From assembly GCA_026398275.1 (NCBI GenBank), contig JAPLTF010000046.1, positions 1 through 35,441 on the forward strand: a stretch of DNA of 35,441 nucleotides, in the 5' to 3' direction. Both the position numbers and the translations under genes were made by a program. This DNA comes from Verrucomicrobiota bacterium (GTDB lineage Bacteria > Verrucomicrobiota > Verrucomicrobiia > Chthoniobacterales > Terrimicrobiaceae). This document shows, piece by piece, positions 14,409-21,198 of the stretch (its first letter is position 1; the number at the start of each line of letters is the position of its first letter). The notes beneath the pieces are model-generated. The model did not search any database and was not told where the DNA came from. It saw nothing but the letters and a program-made list of their open reading frames with translations.

Positions 14409-14846
14409 ATGCCAGAAATCCAAAAAACCACCGCCCTCGGGGAAATGACCCAGAGGTTCATCGAATTTGTCATGATGCAGGCCCAGCAGGCGGCCATGTT
14501 CCTCGGACGCATCCCGAACCCGCAGACCGGGAAGCCGGAGGTCAACCTCGAGATCGCCCGCATGTTCATCGACCAGCTCGAGATGATCCACGAGAAAACC
14601 CGCGGCAACCTCACCGGCGAGGAATCCGAAATCCTCACGCGCGTCCTTAGCGACCTGCAACTGACGTTTGTGCAGGCTGCTGGAGGAGCAGGGGCTCCAT
14701 CGGCACCTTTGGTCCCGGATGCGGTCGAGGAATCCGCCCCGGCAGATTCTCCCGCGCCCGTACCAGCAGCCGCCCCCGAGCATCCCTCCGTGCCAGCGCC
14801 CGAAGCCGAAAGCCGGAAAAAGTTCACCAAGAGCTACGGGAACTGA
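14409..14846 (+). CDS. DUF1844 domain protein
   Basis: 145 aa. The N-terminal 75 residues form the DUF1844 helical domain (FIEFVMMQAQQAAMFLGRIP, NLEIARMFIDQLEMIHEKTR, and TGEESEILTRVLSDLQLTFV), found widely in PVC and deltaproteobacterial genomes and of unknown function. The tail (about 85-135) is a Pro/Ala/Glu-rich disordered stretch ending in a basic KKFTKSYGN. The ATG at 14409 lies 4 bp after the protease stop; an upstream in-frame ATG at 14331 lies inside the protease gene and was not used. Confidence 0.85.
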   Translation: MPEIQKTTALGEMTQRFIEFVMMQAQQAAMFLGRIPNPQTGKPEVNLEIARMFIDQLEMIHEKTRGNLTGEESEILTRVLSDLQLTFVQAAGGAGAPSAPLVPDAVEESAPADSPAPVPAAAPEHPSVPAPEAESRKKFTKSYGN

Positions 14847-14853
14847 CCCCCCC

Positions 14854-15225
14854 GTGAAACCCACCGTCCTGGTCTGCACGGTCATCGTTGGCGCGCTGGC
14901 GATTCTGCATGGGGCGGAACCGCCGCCTGCCTCGTTGACCGCTTCCAACAAGTTGCTGGCCGCCATTTCCGCCGGCGATTATGCGGCATTTGTAGCCGAC
15001 GGTGATGCGGCGTTCCAGTCGCTGAAAAGGGAACAATTCGAGTCGGTGGCCGCCCAGCTCGGTCCACGTTTCAAATCCGGGTATGATGTCACATACCTCG
15101 GCGACATGCATCAGAAGGGGTACGAAGTCACGTTGTGGAGGCTGCGGTTTGCAGATGGGGGAGATGACTTTCTTGCCACCCTGAGCCTGAAGGCCGGAAA
15201 GGTCGGCGGCTACTGGATCAAATAG
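14854..15225 (+). CDS. Small secreted protein of unknown function
   Basis: The GTG at 14854 gives 123 aa with a clear signal peptide (MKPTVLVCTVIVGALAILHG, then AEPPP). The mature part is about 100 residues and looks like a small alpha+beta fold: ISAGDYAAFVADGDAAF, then a strand-rich half with YDVTYLGDMHQKGYEVTLWR and a final KVGGYWIK. The pattern (helix with GDYAAFV, then strands ending in GYW) recalls NTF2-like or DUF3887-like secreted domains, but I cannot assign a family. It follows the DUF1844 gene by 7 bp on the same strand and is probably the last gene of that operon. Confidence 0.7.
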   Translation: MKPTVLVCTVIVGALAILHGAEPPPASLTASNKLLAAISAGDYAAFVADGDAAFQSLKREQFESVAAQLGPRFKSGYDVTYLGDMHQKGYEVTLWRLRFADGGDDFLATLSLKAGKVGGYWIK

Positions 15226-15245
15226 CGGCGCGGGATTTTCCGGAG

Positions 15246-15890
15246 CTATCGGAAAATTGAAAAGTGCCCGATCCAGGCCCAGACCTGCGTGCCGAAGAAT
15301 AGTAATGCCACGATCACCGCAGCGAAGTAGAGAAGCGTGGCGACCCCCCAGGCGAGGGAAACCATGACCATCAGGCCGTCGCGCTCCAGCCAGCCGACGC
15401 AGGCGAAGATGACCATCAGGGCGGGGAGGGTGTTATTGAAAGGCAGGTTGGCAGCGGGAACGGCGATCAGTGCGCCGCCGGCGAGGATCAGCCAGCCGAC
15501 GAATCGCTCGCCTTTTGCCCCGGATACCCAGGAGGGCATCCGGACACGGGTAAATTTCCGGCAGAAGGCCAGCAGCCGCTTGCAAAATCGCAGGACACCG
15601 ACCCAACCCTTCCCGTGGATACTGAGTTTCGCCGAAGCTTGAGGGAGCACGGGTTTGCTTTTTCCCGTCCCCATCTGCCATCCGATGATCATCAGCGCGA
15701 TGGCGGCCATCATGGTGAACGGCCCGAGCGAGAACGGCTGGACAAAGGGAACAGCCAGCAACAAAGCCGCGAAACAGAAACTCGAGCGGCCCAGGCGCTC
15801 CAGCATATCCCTGAGAAGTATGCCCTCCGAGGACGCATGCCGGAGGCAATCGTCCAGCGCTTGGTCGAGGGAATCGGGTTCGTTTGGCAT
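15246..15890 (-). CDS. exoD: ExoD family membrane protein
   Basis: The ATG at 15890 gives 214 aa. The N-terminal cytoplasmic helix (SLDQALDDCLRHASSEGIL) leads to GRSSFCFAALLLAVPFVQP, SLGPFTMMAAIALMIIGWQM and further hydrophobic segments near the C-terminus (about 5 in all). This is the ExoD layout, in which a Pro-rich loop joins the first two membrane helices. ExoD was named from exopolysaccharide mutants of Sinorhizobium, but its molecular role is unknown. The frame extends to 16001, where the extra residues look non-coding. It converges on the small secreted gene across 20 bp and is divergent from DedA. Confidence 0.82.
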   Translation of the reverse strand: MPNEPDSLDQALDDCLRHASSEGILLRDMLERLGRSSFCFAALLLAVPFVQPFSLGPFTMMAAIALMIIGWQMGTGKSKPVLPQASAKLSIHGKGWVGVLRFCKRLLAFCRKFTRVRMPSWVSGAKGERFVGWLILAGGALIAVPAANLPFNNTLPALMVIFACVGWLERDGLMVMVSLAWGVATLLYFAAVIVALLFFGTQVWAWIGHFSIFR

Positions 15891-16093
15891 GAATACGATA
15901 AACACGCATGGGGGATCGGGCGCTCCGTCGCACGATGGGAAAACCTGCGCGGCCTCGCCGCCACTCACTTGTTCCCATCGCGATCGGAGGTCGCAATCCA
16001 CCTCGCATCAGCTTTTTAATCACACTTGTGGGAAATGCGCCCGACAAATTCCTGTTGCATCAGCCCCCTCGGCCGCGCATAAGAGCACCCGCC

Positions 16094-16735
16094 ATGTCTG
16101 CCCTGATCGACTTTTTTCTGCACGCCGAGAACCACCTCCGGGTATTTATCGAGCACTACGGAGTTTGGGTTTACGCACTGCTTTTCGTCATCGTCTTCTG
16201 CGAGACCGGGCTCGTCGTCACCCCGTTTCTTCCGGGGGATTCGCTGCTTTTCGCCGTGGGGGCGCTCGCCGCGCAGGGGATGATGAAGGTCGAACTCGTC
16301 GGCCCGCTGCTGTTCCTCGCCGCGATCCTCGGCAACTCGACGAACTACGCCATCGGCTCCTGGTTCGGGCCGAAGGTCTTCCATTTCGAGTCCGGATGGT
16401 TTTTCCGGAAGGACTACCTGATGAAGGCGCACGCGTTTTATGAAAAATACGGCGGGCGGGCCATCACTCTCGCGCAGTTCATGCCGATCGTGAGGACGTT
16501 TGCGCCGTTTGTTGCCGGGGTCGGCAGCATGACCTACCGGAAATTTCTCGGCTTCAATGTGCTGGGAGCGGTGCTTTGGGTCGGGATCTTTGTCGGGGGC
16601 GGGTTCCTCTTCGGGGGACTTCCTGTCGTCCAGAAAAATATGAAACTCGTGATCCTCGGCATCATCGTGGTTTCGATTCTTCCGATTGTCTTCGAAGCGG
16701 TGAAGGCCCGGCTCGAAAAGAAGCGTGAGCGGTGA
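16094..16735 (+). CDS. DedA family (VTT domain) membrane protein
   Basis: 213 aa with about five membrane segments. Family motifs are present: E37 and PFLPGDSLLFAVGAL (44-58), GNSTNYAIGSWFG (80-92), and the conserved arginine in FMPIVRTFAPFVAGVGSM (129-146; R134), followed by the C-terminal helix and a basic tail. Proteins of this family are proton-dependent lipid movers, and some return undecaprenyl phosphate across the inner membrane for cell-wall and glycan synthesis. That role suits the neighbouring envelope genes but is inferred. The 200 bp between exoD and dedA holds no gene I can see; the promoters of both should lie there. Confidence 0.9.
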   Translation: MSALIDFFLHAENHLRVFIEHYGVWVYALLFVIVFCETGLVVTPFLPGDSLLFAVGALAAQGMMKVELVGPLLFLAAILGNSTNYAIGSWFGPKVFHFESGWFFRKDYLMKAHAFYEKYGGRAITLAQFMPIVRTFAPFVAGVGSMTYRKFLGFNVLGAVLWVGIFVGGGFLFGGLPVVQKNMKLVILGIIVVSILPIVFEAVKARLEKKRER

Positions 16736-16863
16736 AGCCGGGCCCGGAGCCTGAGAAATAGCCGTCCTGTTTTTATCACGGGGACCCAGCTCCTGCGGGT
16801 ATCAAACTCCAGCAGTTCGATTTTTGTCTATGTGCCGAACCAGAATTACTACGTGGTGATCAC

Positions 16864-17010
16864 TGGCCGCAGGCACTCGTCTCCCGCTTCGGCGTGGAAA
16901 AAGCCCGCCTGTTCCCGTTCGGCTGCAGCTTCGCCAGCCCGGCCGCGCCGAATACCAACGAAGAGGGCCGCACAAAAAACCGCCGCGTTGAAATTGTTCG
17001 CGGGAATTAG
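16864..17010 (+). pseudogene. C-terminal remnant of an OmpA-like domain protein
   Basis: A frame of 48 codons reads ALVSRFGVEKARLFPFG, then SFASPAAPNTNEEGRTKNRR and VEIVRGN before the stop TAG. The NTNEEGRTKNRRVEI stretch is the hallmark end of the peptidoglycan-binding OmpA/MotB domain, and the preceding FGV-x-KAR-x-x-x-FG strand fits too. Upstream the frame contains no start codon and the sequence loses all family likeness before about 16860, so the first two thirds of the domain are gone. The whole 271-bp gap between dedA and the pseudouridine synthase is therefore probably decayed coding DNA. Confidence 0.65.
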
Positions 17011-17768
17011 GCCGGGGCCGGATTTCCTGCGCCAAGAAACGCCTGCATGGCCGCTGGAAGTCCGGATGTCCAGATCAGCGGCACTCCGTTCCATTCCAGC
17101 GCAAGCTCCGCCGAATGCAGGGCGTGATGCCGGAGGAGGAGACGCTCCGCGAGCGCGGGCGTCCAGCCGGTGCGGATAAATTCCAGGTAGCGGTCCGGGG
17201 AGGGGCCGTAGAGTTTGTCGCCGACGACCGGATGGCCACAGTGGGCGAGGTGGACGCGGATCTGGTGGGTGCGGCCGGTGAGCGGCTCGGCGGAGACCAG
17301 CGCGAACCGGCCTTCGCTGCGCTCGATTCGCGAAACGACCCTGAACCGCGTGTGCGCCCGGGCTCCGGACGGATGCACCGCCCGCATGAGATGGATCTCC
17401 GACGCGGCGACCTCGCCGAGGCGGATAATCGGGGCCTCGGATTCAAATTTGTCCTCCGGCCAGCCGCAGACGATCGCGAGATACAATTTTTTGATTTTCC
17501 CCTCCTGCATGGAGATCGAGGCGGTCCGTGCGGCGCGGGAGGACTTGGCCACGAGGACGATTCCGCTGGTCTCGCGGTCGAGGCGGTTGATCAGGGAGAC
17601 CTGGCCGCCGTTTGCGAGTTCGTAGCGCAGCAGTTCGCGGAGGCCGTCCCAGAGGGTCCACGGGCCATCCGGCTTGGTAGGATGCACGAGCATCCCGGCC
17701 GGTTTGTTCACGGCAAGGAGGTCCGGGGTTTCGCCGAGGATCTCGAAGTCTTCTTGAAGTGGGCTCAC
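17007..17768 (-). CDS. RluA family RNA pseudouridine synthase
   Basis: Isomerises uridine to pseudouridine in rRNA or tRNA. The GTG at 17768 gives 253 aa beginning MSPLQEDFEILGETPDLLAV, with the NKPAGMLVHP segment (21-30), the catalytic Asp 64 in NRLDRETSG (family consensus HRLDxxTSG), and the substrate-binding PLTGRTHQIRVHLAHCGHPV and GDKLYGP motifs. There is no N-terminal S4 domain, which is like the RluA/TruC subgroup; the target base cannot be told. An alternative ATG at 17801 would overlap the divergent ABC gene. The stop codon overlaps the OmpA remnant by 4 bp. Confidence 0.9.
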   Translation of the reverse strand: MSPLQEDFEILGETPDLLAVNKPAGMLVHPTKPDGPWTLWDGLRELLRYELANGGQVSLINRLDRETSGIVLVAKSSRAARTASISMQEGKIKKLYLAIVCGWPEDKFESEAPIIRLGEVAASEIHLMRAVHPSGARAHTRFRVVSRIERSEGRFALVSAEPLTGRTHQIRVHLAHCGHPVVGDKLYGPSPDRYLEFIRTGWTPALAERLLLRHHALHSAELALEWNGVPLIWTSGLPAAMQAFLGAGNPAPA

Positions 17769-17792
17769 ATCGCGGCAATGGTGGTGGGCAAT

Positions 17793-18485
17793 ATGATCCA
17801 TTTGCGGAATGTCACGCGAACGTATTCTTCCGGCAGCGGGCTTGTCCGGGCGCTGGATGCCGTTTCGCTCGACATTCCGGCCGGGGAGTTTGTCACGATC
17901 TCCGGTCCGAGCGGCTGCGGGAAAAGCACGCTCCTCAACCTGCTTGGCGGCCTGGACCGCCCGACCTCCGGAGAGATTCTTGTGGACGGCCTGCCGCTTC
18001 ATCAGGCGGATGAAAAAGCCCTCACCGCCTACCGCAGGCATACGCTCGGGATCGTTTTCCAGTTCTTCAATCTGCTGCCCGCCATGACCGTGCGCGAGAA
18101 TGTGGAGCTTCCGCTTCTCCTGCGCGGCGACCCGCACAAAAAGGCCGGACTCCGGGTCGCCGAGATGCTTGATGTGGTGGGCCTGAGCCGTCGGGCGCAC
18201 CATTTTCCGCACCAGCTGAGCGGCGGAGAAATGCAGCGGACCGCCATCGCCAGGGCGCTCGCCGGAGGCCCGCGGCTGCTCCTTGCCGACGAGCCCACCG
18301 GCAATCTCGATTCCGCGAACGCCCTGAATGTCTGCGAAACCCTCTCAAAGATTGCTTCCCAAAAAATTGCCGTGCTGATTATTGTGACGCACAGCGAACC
18401 GGTGGCCGCGATGGCACCGGTCCGGATTCAGATGCTCGATGGAAAAATCCTCACACACCACAATGACCGCAATCCAGCCCGATGA
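17793..18485 (+). CDS. LolD/MacB-type ABC transporter ATP-binding protein
   Basis: 230 aa, a complete ABC ATPase: Walker A GPSGCGKST (38-46), Q-loop Q90, signature LSGGE (142-146), Walker B LLLADEPTG (162-170) with D-loop NLD, and switch H200. The length, the phrase FVTISGPSGCGKSTLLNLLG and the LPLLLRG helical region place it in the LolD/MacB/FtsE group, which drives lipoprotein release or efflux together with a FtsX-type permease. No permease lies beside it. The start at 17793 is preferred (MIHLRNVTRTY); 17778 is possible. The next gene begins 22 bp before its end. Confidence 0.9.
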   Translation: MIHLRNVTRTYSSGSGLVRALDAVSLDIPAGEFVTISGPSGCGKSTLLNLLGGLDRPTSGEILVDGLPLHQADEKALTAYRRHTLGIVFQFFNLLPAMTVRENVELPLLLRGDPHKKAGLRVAEMLDVVGLSRRAHHFPHQLSGGEMQRTAIARALAGGPRLLLADEPTGNLDSANALNVCETLSKIASQKIAVLIIVTHSEPVAAMAPVRIQMLDGKILTHHNDRNPAR

Positions 18486-18939
18486 TCCCCGGCTGCAGAA
18501 GTTCTGCATTTTCGCCGGGCTTGGCGGGGAGGAGCTCTCGGCACTTCTGCAGCTCACCGACGCCATCACCTGCCCCGCCGGAAGCCGGATCGTCGAGGTG
18601 GGCGAAGCCGGGCACTGCCTCTATGTCCTCCTTGAGGGGCGCGCCAGGGTGAGCATCGAGGCGGACGGGCGGGAGATCGAGCTTTCGCCCCTCGAAACCG
18701 GAGATTTTTTCGGAGAGGTTTCGCTGGTCGATGACGGCCCCCGTTCCGCCAGCGTGGTCGCGCTTGAGACCTGCGTGCTGCTCCGGATCACCCGCATGAC
18801 GATCGGTGTGCTCAGCGGGCTGCAGCCCTCTGCCGCCATCCAAATTCTCGGGGCCATCGGGCGCGCTCTCGTCCGGCGGCTTCGCGCCAGCAATCAGAAA
18901 TACATCGACATCCTCCTCCGCACAGGAGCTGAGGAATAG
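18463..18939 (+). CDS. Cyclic nucleotide-binding domain protein without a DNA-binding domain
   Basis: From the ATG at 18463 it is 158 aa. A single cNMP-binding beta-barrel is visible (about 15-130): GEAGHCLYVLLEGRARVSI, then the phosphate-binding cassette GDFFGEVSLVDDGPRSASVV with the conserved Gly-Glu and Arg, followed by a C-terminal helix. There is no HTH, so it is not a Crp/Fnr regulator; it may be a stand-alone sensor or a membrane-process regulator. It overlaps the ABC ATPase gene by 23 bp and precedes lpxC by 19 bp. Such a gene between lolD-like and lpxC genes suggests a tie to outer-membrane building, but this is inference. Confidence 0.85.
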   Translation: MTAIQPDDPRLQKFCIFAGLGGEELSALLQLTDAITCPAGSRIVEVGEAGHCLYVLLEGRARVSIEADGREIELSPLETGDFFGEVSLVDDGPRSASVVALETCVLLRITRMTIGVLSGLQPSAAIQILGAIGRALVRRLRASNQKYIDILLRTGAEE

Positions 18940-18958
18940 CATTATCAAACCAAGACCA

Positions 18959-20260
18959 GTGGACAACCAACGCACTCTCGCATCTCCCGCAACACTCACC
19001 GGCAGCGCCCTTCACACCGGAGAAGACGTCACCATCACGATCCTCCCCGCGCCCGCCGGGCACGGATTCAAATTTCAGCGCGTGGATCTGCCGGACGAGC
19101 CGGTCGTCGAGGCGGTGGCCTCGCATGTCAAAACCGTCGAGCGCGCCACGACGCTCGTTCAGGGGATGGTGAAAATCCATACCGTCGAGCATGTCATCTC
19201 CTCGCTGACCGGACTGGGGGTGGACAACGCCCTGATCCAGATGAACGCCAACGAGCCCCCGATCGGCGACGGGAGCGCGACGGCCTTTGCCGCGATGATC
19301 CTCAAGGCCGGGATCGTCGAGCAGGACGCTCCGCGCAGCTATCTCGAAATCCGCGAGCCGCTCACCATCGAATCCGGCGAATCCGTGCTGGTGATCCTTC
19401 CCGACACCAAATTCCGCATCTCATGCACCCAGGTCGGTCCGCAGGGCCGCTTCACACAGTTCCTCTCCGCCGAGATCACGCCGGAATTTTACGAGAAGGA
19501 GATCGCGCCGGCGCGCACGTTTGTTTTCTACGAGGACGTCAAGCCGCTCATGGACAAGGGGCTGATCAAGGGGGGGAGTCTGGAGAACGCGATCGTGGCA
19601 CGCGGAGAGAGCGTGCTCAGCAAGGAGCCGCTCCGGTTTCCCGACGAGTTCGTCCGCCACAAAATTCTGGATATCATCGGCGATCTGGCCCTCGCCGGGC
19701 GCCGGATCCGCGGCCATGTTGTCGCGGTGAAGCCCGGTCACGGGATCAACACCGAGGCGGCCAAGCGGCTTGCCGCCCGCCACGCGGAAATCGTTGCCGC
19801 CGCGCCGCGGCCGGTCGCCGCCACGGCAGGGGCGTTCGATATCAACGAGGTCATGCGCACGCTGCCCCACCGCTACCCGTTTCTGATGGTGGACCGCATC
19901 ATCGAGTTCCAAGGGGATGTGAAGGCCATCGGGGTCAAGGCGGTTTCGATCAATGAGCCATACTTCCAGGGGCATTTCCCCGATCACCCGGTCATGCCGG
20001 GGGTGCTCCAACTCGAGGCCATGGCGCAGGTCGCCAGCATTGTCATGATGCGCAAGACCGAGAACGAGGGGAAGATCGGCTACTTCATGAGTGCCGACGC
20101 GGTGAAGTTCCGCAAGCCCGTGATGCCTGGCGATACGCTCTTCATCGAGTGCGAGCTGACCAGCGCGAAAAAGCGGCTCGGGAAAGCCTCGTGTCGCTGC
20201 CTGGTGAATGGCGAGGTCGTCTCGGAGGGGCAACTGCTTTTCGGGCTGGTCGACAAATGA
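18959..20260 (+). CDS. lpxC/fabZ: Bifunctional LpxC-FabZ: UDP-3-O-acyl-GlcNAc deacetylase fused to 3-hydroxyacyl-ACP dehydratase
   Basis: 433 aa from GTG 18959. The LpxC part (about 1-280) carries zinc-site residues H78 (HTVEH, with E77), H234 and D238 (VRHKILD) and catalytic H261 (KPGHGIN); it catalyses the committed step of lipid A synthesis. A short Ala-rich linker (about 281-292) leads to FabZ with LPHRYPFLMVDRI (302-314), catalytic H339 in YFQGHFPDHPVMPG and E353 in LQLEAMAQVA; it dehydrates 3-hydroxyacyl-ACP for fatty-acid elongation. Both active sites look intact. The fusion couples the two branches that compete for 3-hydroxyacyl-ACP and is known in Bacteroidetes and some other phyla. 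lpxA overlaps by 4 bp. Confidence 0.96.
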   Translation: MDNQRTLASPATLTGSALHTGEDVTITILPAPAGHGFKFQRVDLPDEPVVEAVASHVKTVERATTLVQGMVKIHTVEHVISSLTGLGVDNALIQMNANEPPIGDGSATAFAAMILKAGIVEQDAPRSYLEIREPLTIESGESVLVILPDTKFRISCTQVGPQGRFTQFLSAEITPEFYEKEIAPARTFVFYEDVKPLMDKGLIKGGSLENAIVARGESVLSKEPLRFPDEFVRHKILDIIGDLALAGRRIRGHVVAVKPGHGINTEAAKRLAARHAEIVAAAPRPVAATAGAFDINEVMRTLPHRYPFLMVDRIIEFQGDVKAIGVKAVSINEPYFQGHFPDHPVMPGVLQLEAMAQVASIVMMRKTENEGKIGYFMSADAVKFRKPVMPGDTLFIECELTSAKKRLGKASCRCLVNGEVVSEGQLLFGLVDK

Positions 20261-21030
20261 CCGTGATCCACCCCAGCTCGGTCGTGGACCCTTCCGCGTC
20301 GCTCGGCGACGGCGTGGAGATCGGTCCGTTTTGCCATGTGGGTCCGGGCGTGGAGATCGGCGCGGAAACCCGGCTGCTCGGGCATGTGACGATCGCGGGA
20401 CCGGCAAAAATCGGCGCGGGCAACACGTTTTATCCCTACACCTCGATCGGCCAGCGCTCGCAGGACCTCAAGTATGCCGGCGAGCCGACGCATCTGGAAA
20501 TCGGGGACGGAAACTCCTTCCGGGAGTTTTGCACGGTGAACCGCGGGACCCTGCCCGACACCAAAACCGTGATCGGCAGCCACGGTAACTTCCTCGCGTA
20601 TTCCCATGTCGCGCATGACTGCTCGGTCGGGGACCATGTCATCTTTTCAAACAACGGAACGCTTGCCGGACATGTGGTGGTCGAGGACCATGCTGTGATC
20701 GGCGGGCTCTCCGGAGTCCACCAGTTCTGCCGCATCGGACGCCACTCCATCGTCGGCGGATGCACCAAGATCGTGCAGGATGTCCCGCCCTACATGATCG
20801 CCGATGGAAATCCCGCGGAGATCCGGGGGGTGAATCAGGTCGGCCTGGAGCGGCGGGGGTTTTCTGCGGCAGATGTCCGCGCCCTGCGCGAGTGCTACCG
20901 CCTCCTCTACCGCTCAAATCTCAACGTCAAGCAGGCCTGCGAAAAGATTGCGGCGGAGATTGCCTCCTCCGAAGTCCGGGGAAACCTGCTCACCTTCATA
21001 GAACAATCCCAGCGTGGCATCGTCCGCTGA
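20257..21030 (+). CDS. lpxA: Acyl-ACP:UDP-N-acetylglucosamine O-acyltransferase
   Basis: First step of lipid A synthesis: transfers a 3-hydroxyacyl chain to UDP-GlcNAc. 257 aa, normal length. A left-handed beta-helix of hexapeptide repeats spans about 1-190 (IHPSSVVDPSASLGDGVEIG and so on). The catalytic His is H120 in YSHVAHDCSVG (115-125), and GGLSGVHQFCRIG marks the next coil. A C-terminal helical domain follows. It is coupled to lpxC-fabZ by an ATGA overlap. lpxD and lpxB are not in this window. Confidence 0.96.
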   Translation: MTVIHPSSVVDPSASLGDGVEIGPFCHVGPGVEIGAETRLLGHVTIAGPAKIGAGNTFYPYTSIGQRSQDLKYAGEPTHLEIGDGNSFREFCTVNRGTLPDTKTVIGSHGNFLAYSHVAHDCSVGDHVIFSNNGTLAGHVVVEDHAVIGGLSGVHQFCRIGRHSIVGGCTKIVQDVPPYMIADGNPAEIRGVNQVGLERRGFSAADVRALRECYRLLYRSNLNVKQACEKIAAEIASSEVRGNLLTFIEQSQRGIVR

Positions 21031-21060
21031 ACCTCTTCGCGCGGTGTTGAGGGCTTCACG

Positions 21061-21155
21061 GGATGCTGCCCCTTCAGGGCAGGCCGTCCTTTATTCGAAG
21101 ACCCAGGGCGGCGCGGACGCTTGCCCTGGGCTATGGGATGTTGCCCCTTCGGGGC
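21061..21155. repeat. Imperfect tandem pair of GC-rich palindromic units in the lpxA/ABC-F gap
   Basis: GGATGCTGCCCCTTCAGGGC (21061-21080) and GGATGTTGCCCCTTCGGGGC (21136-21155) match at 18 of 20 bases. Between them lies an inverted repeat, CCCAGGGC (21102-21109) and GCCCTGGG (21123-21130), around a 13-base loop. Words of this kind (CCCAGGGC and GCCCTTCGGGGC) are, in my memory, common dispersed palindromes in Planctomycetes and Verrucomicrobia, comparable to REP elements. The 168-bp gap has no other content that I can see. Confidence 0.6.
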
Positions 21156-21198
21156 TCCACTTGGCGCTGCATCCAGCGTCCCAACCCCGGCTGACCCG

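Noticed and set aside
15891-16093. An extra gene in the exoD/dedA gap
   Set aside because: Open frames here are only upstream extensions of the two flanking genes and show no likeness to either family.
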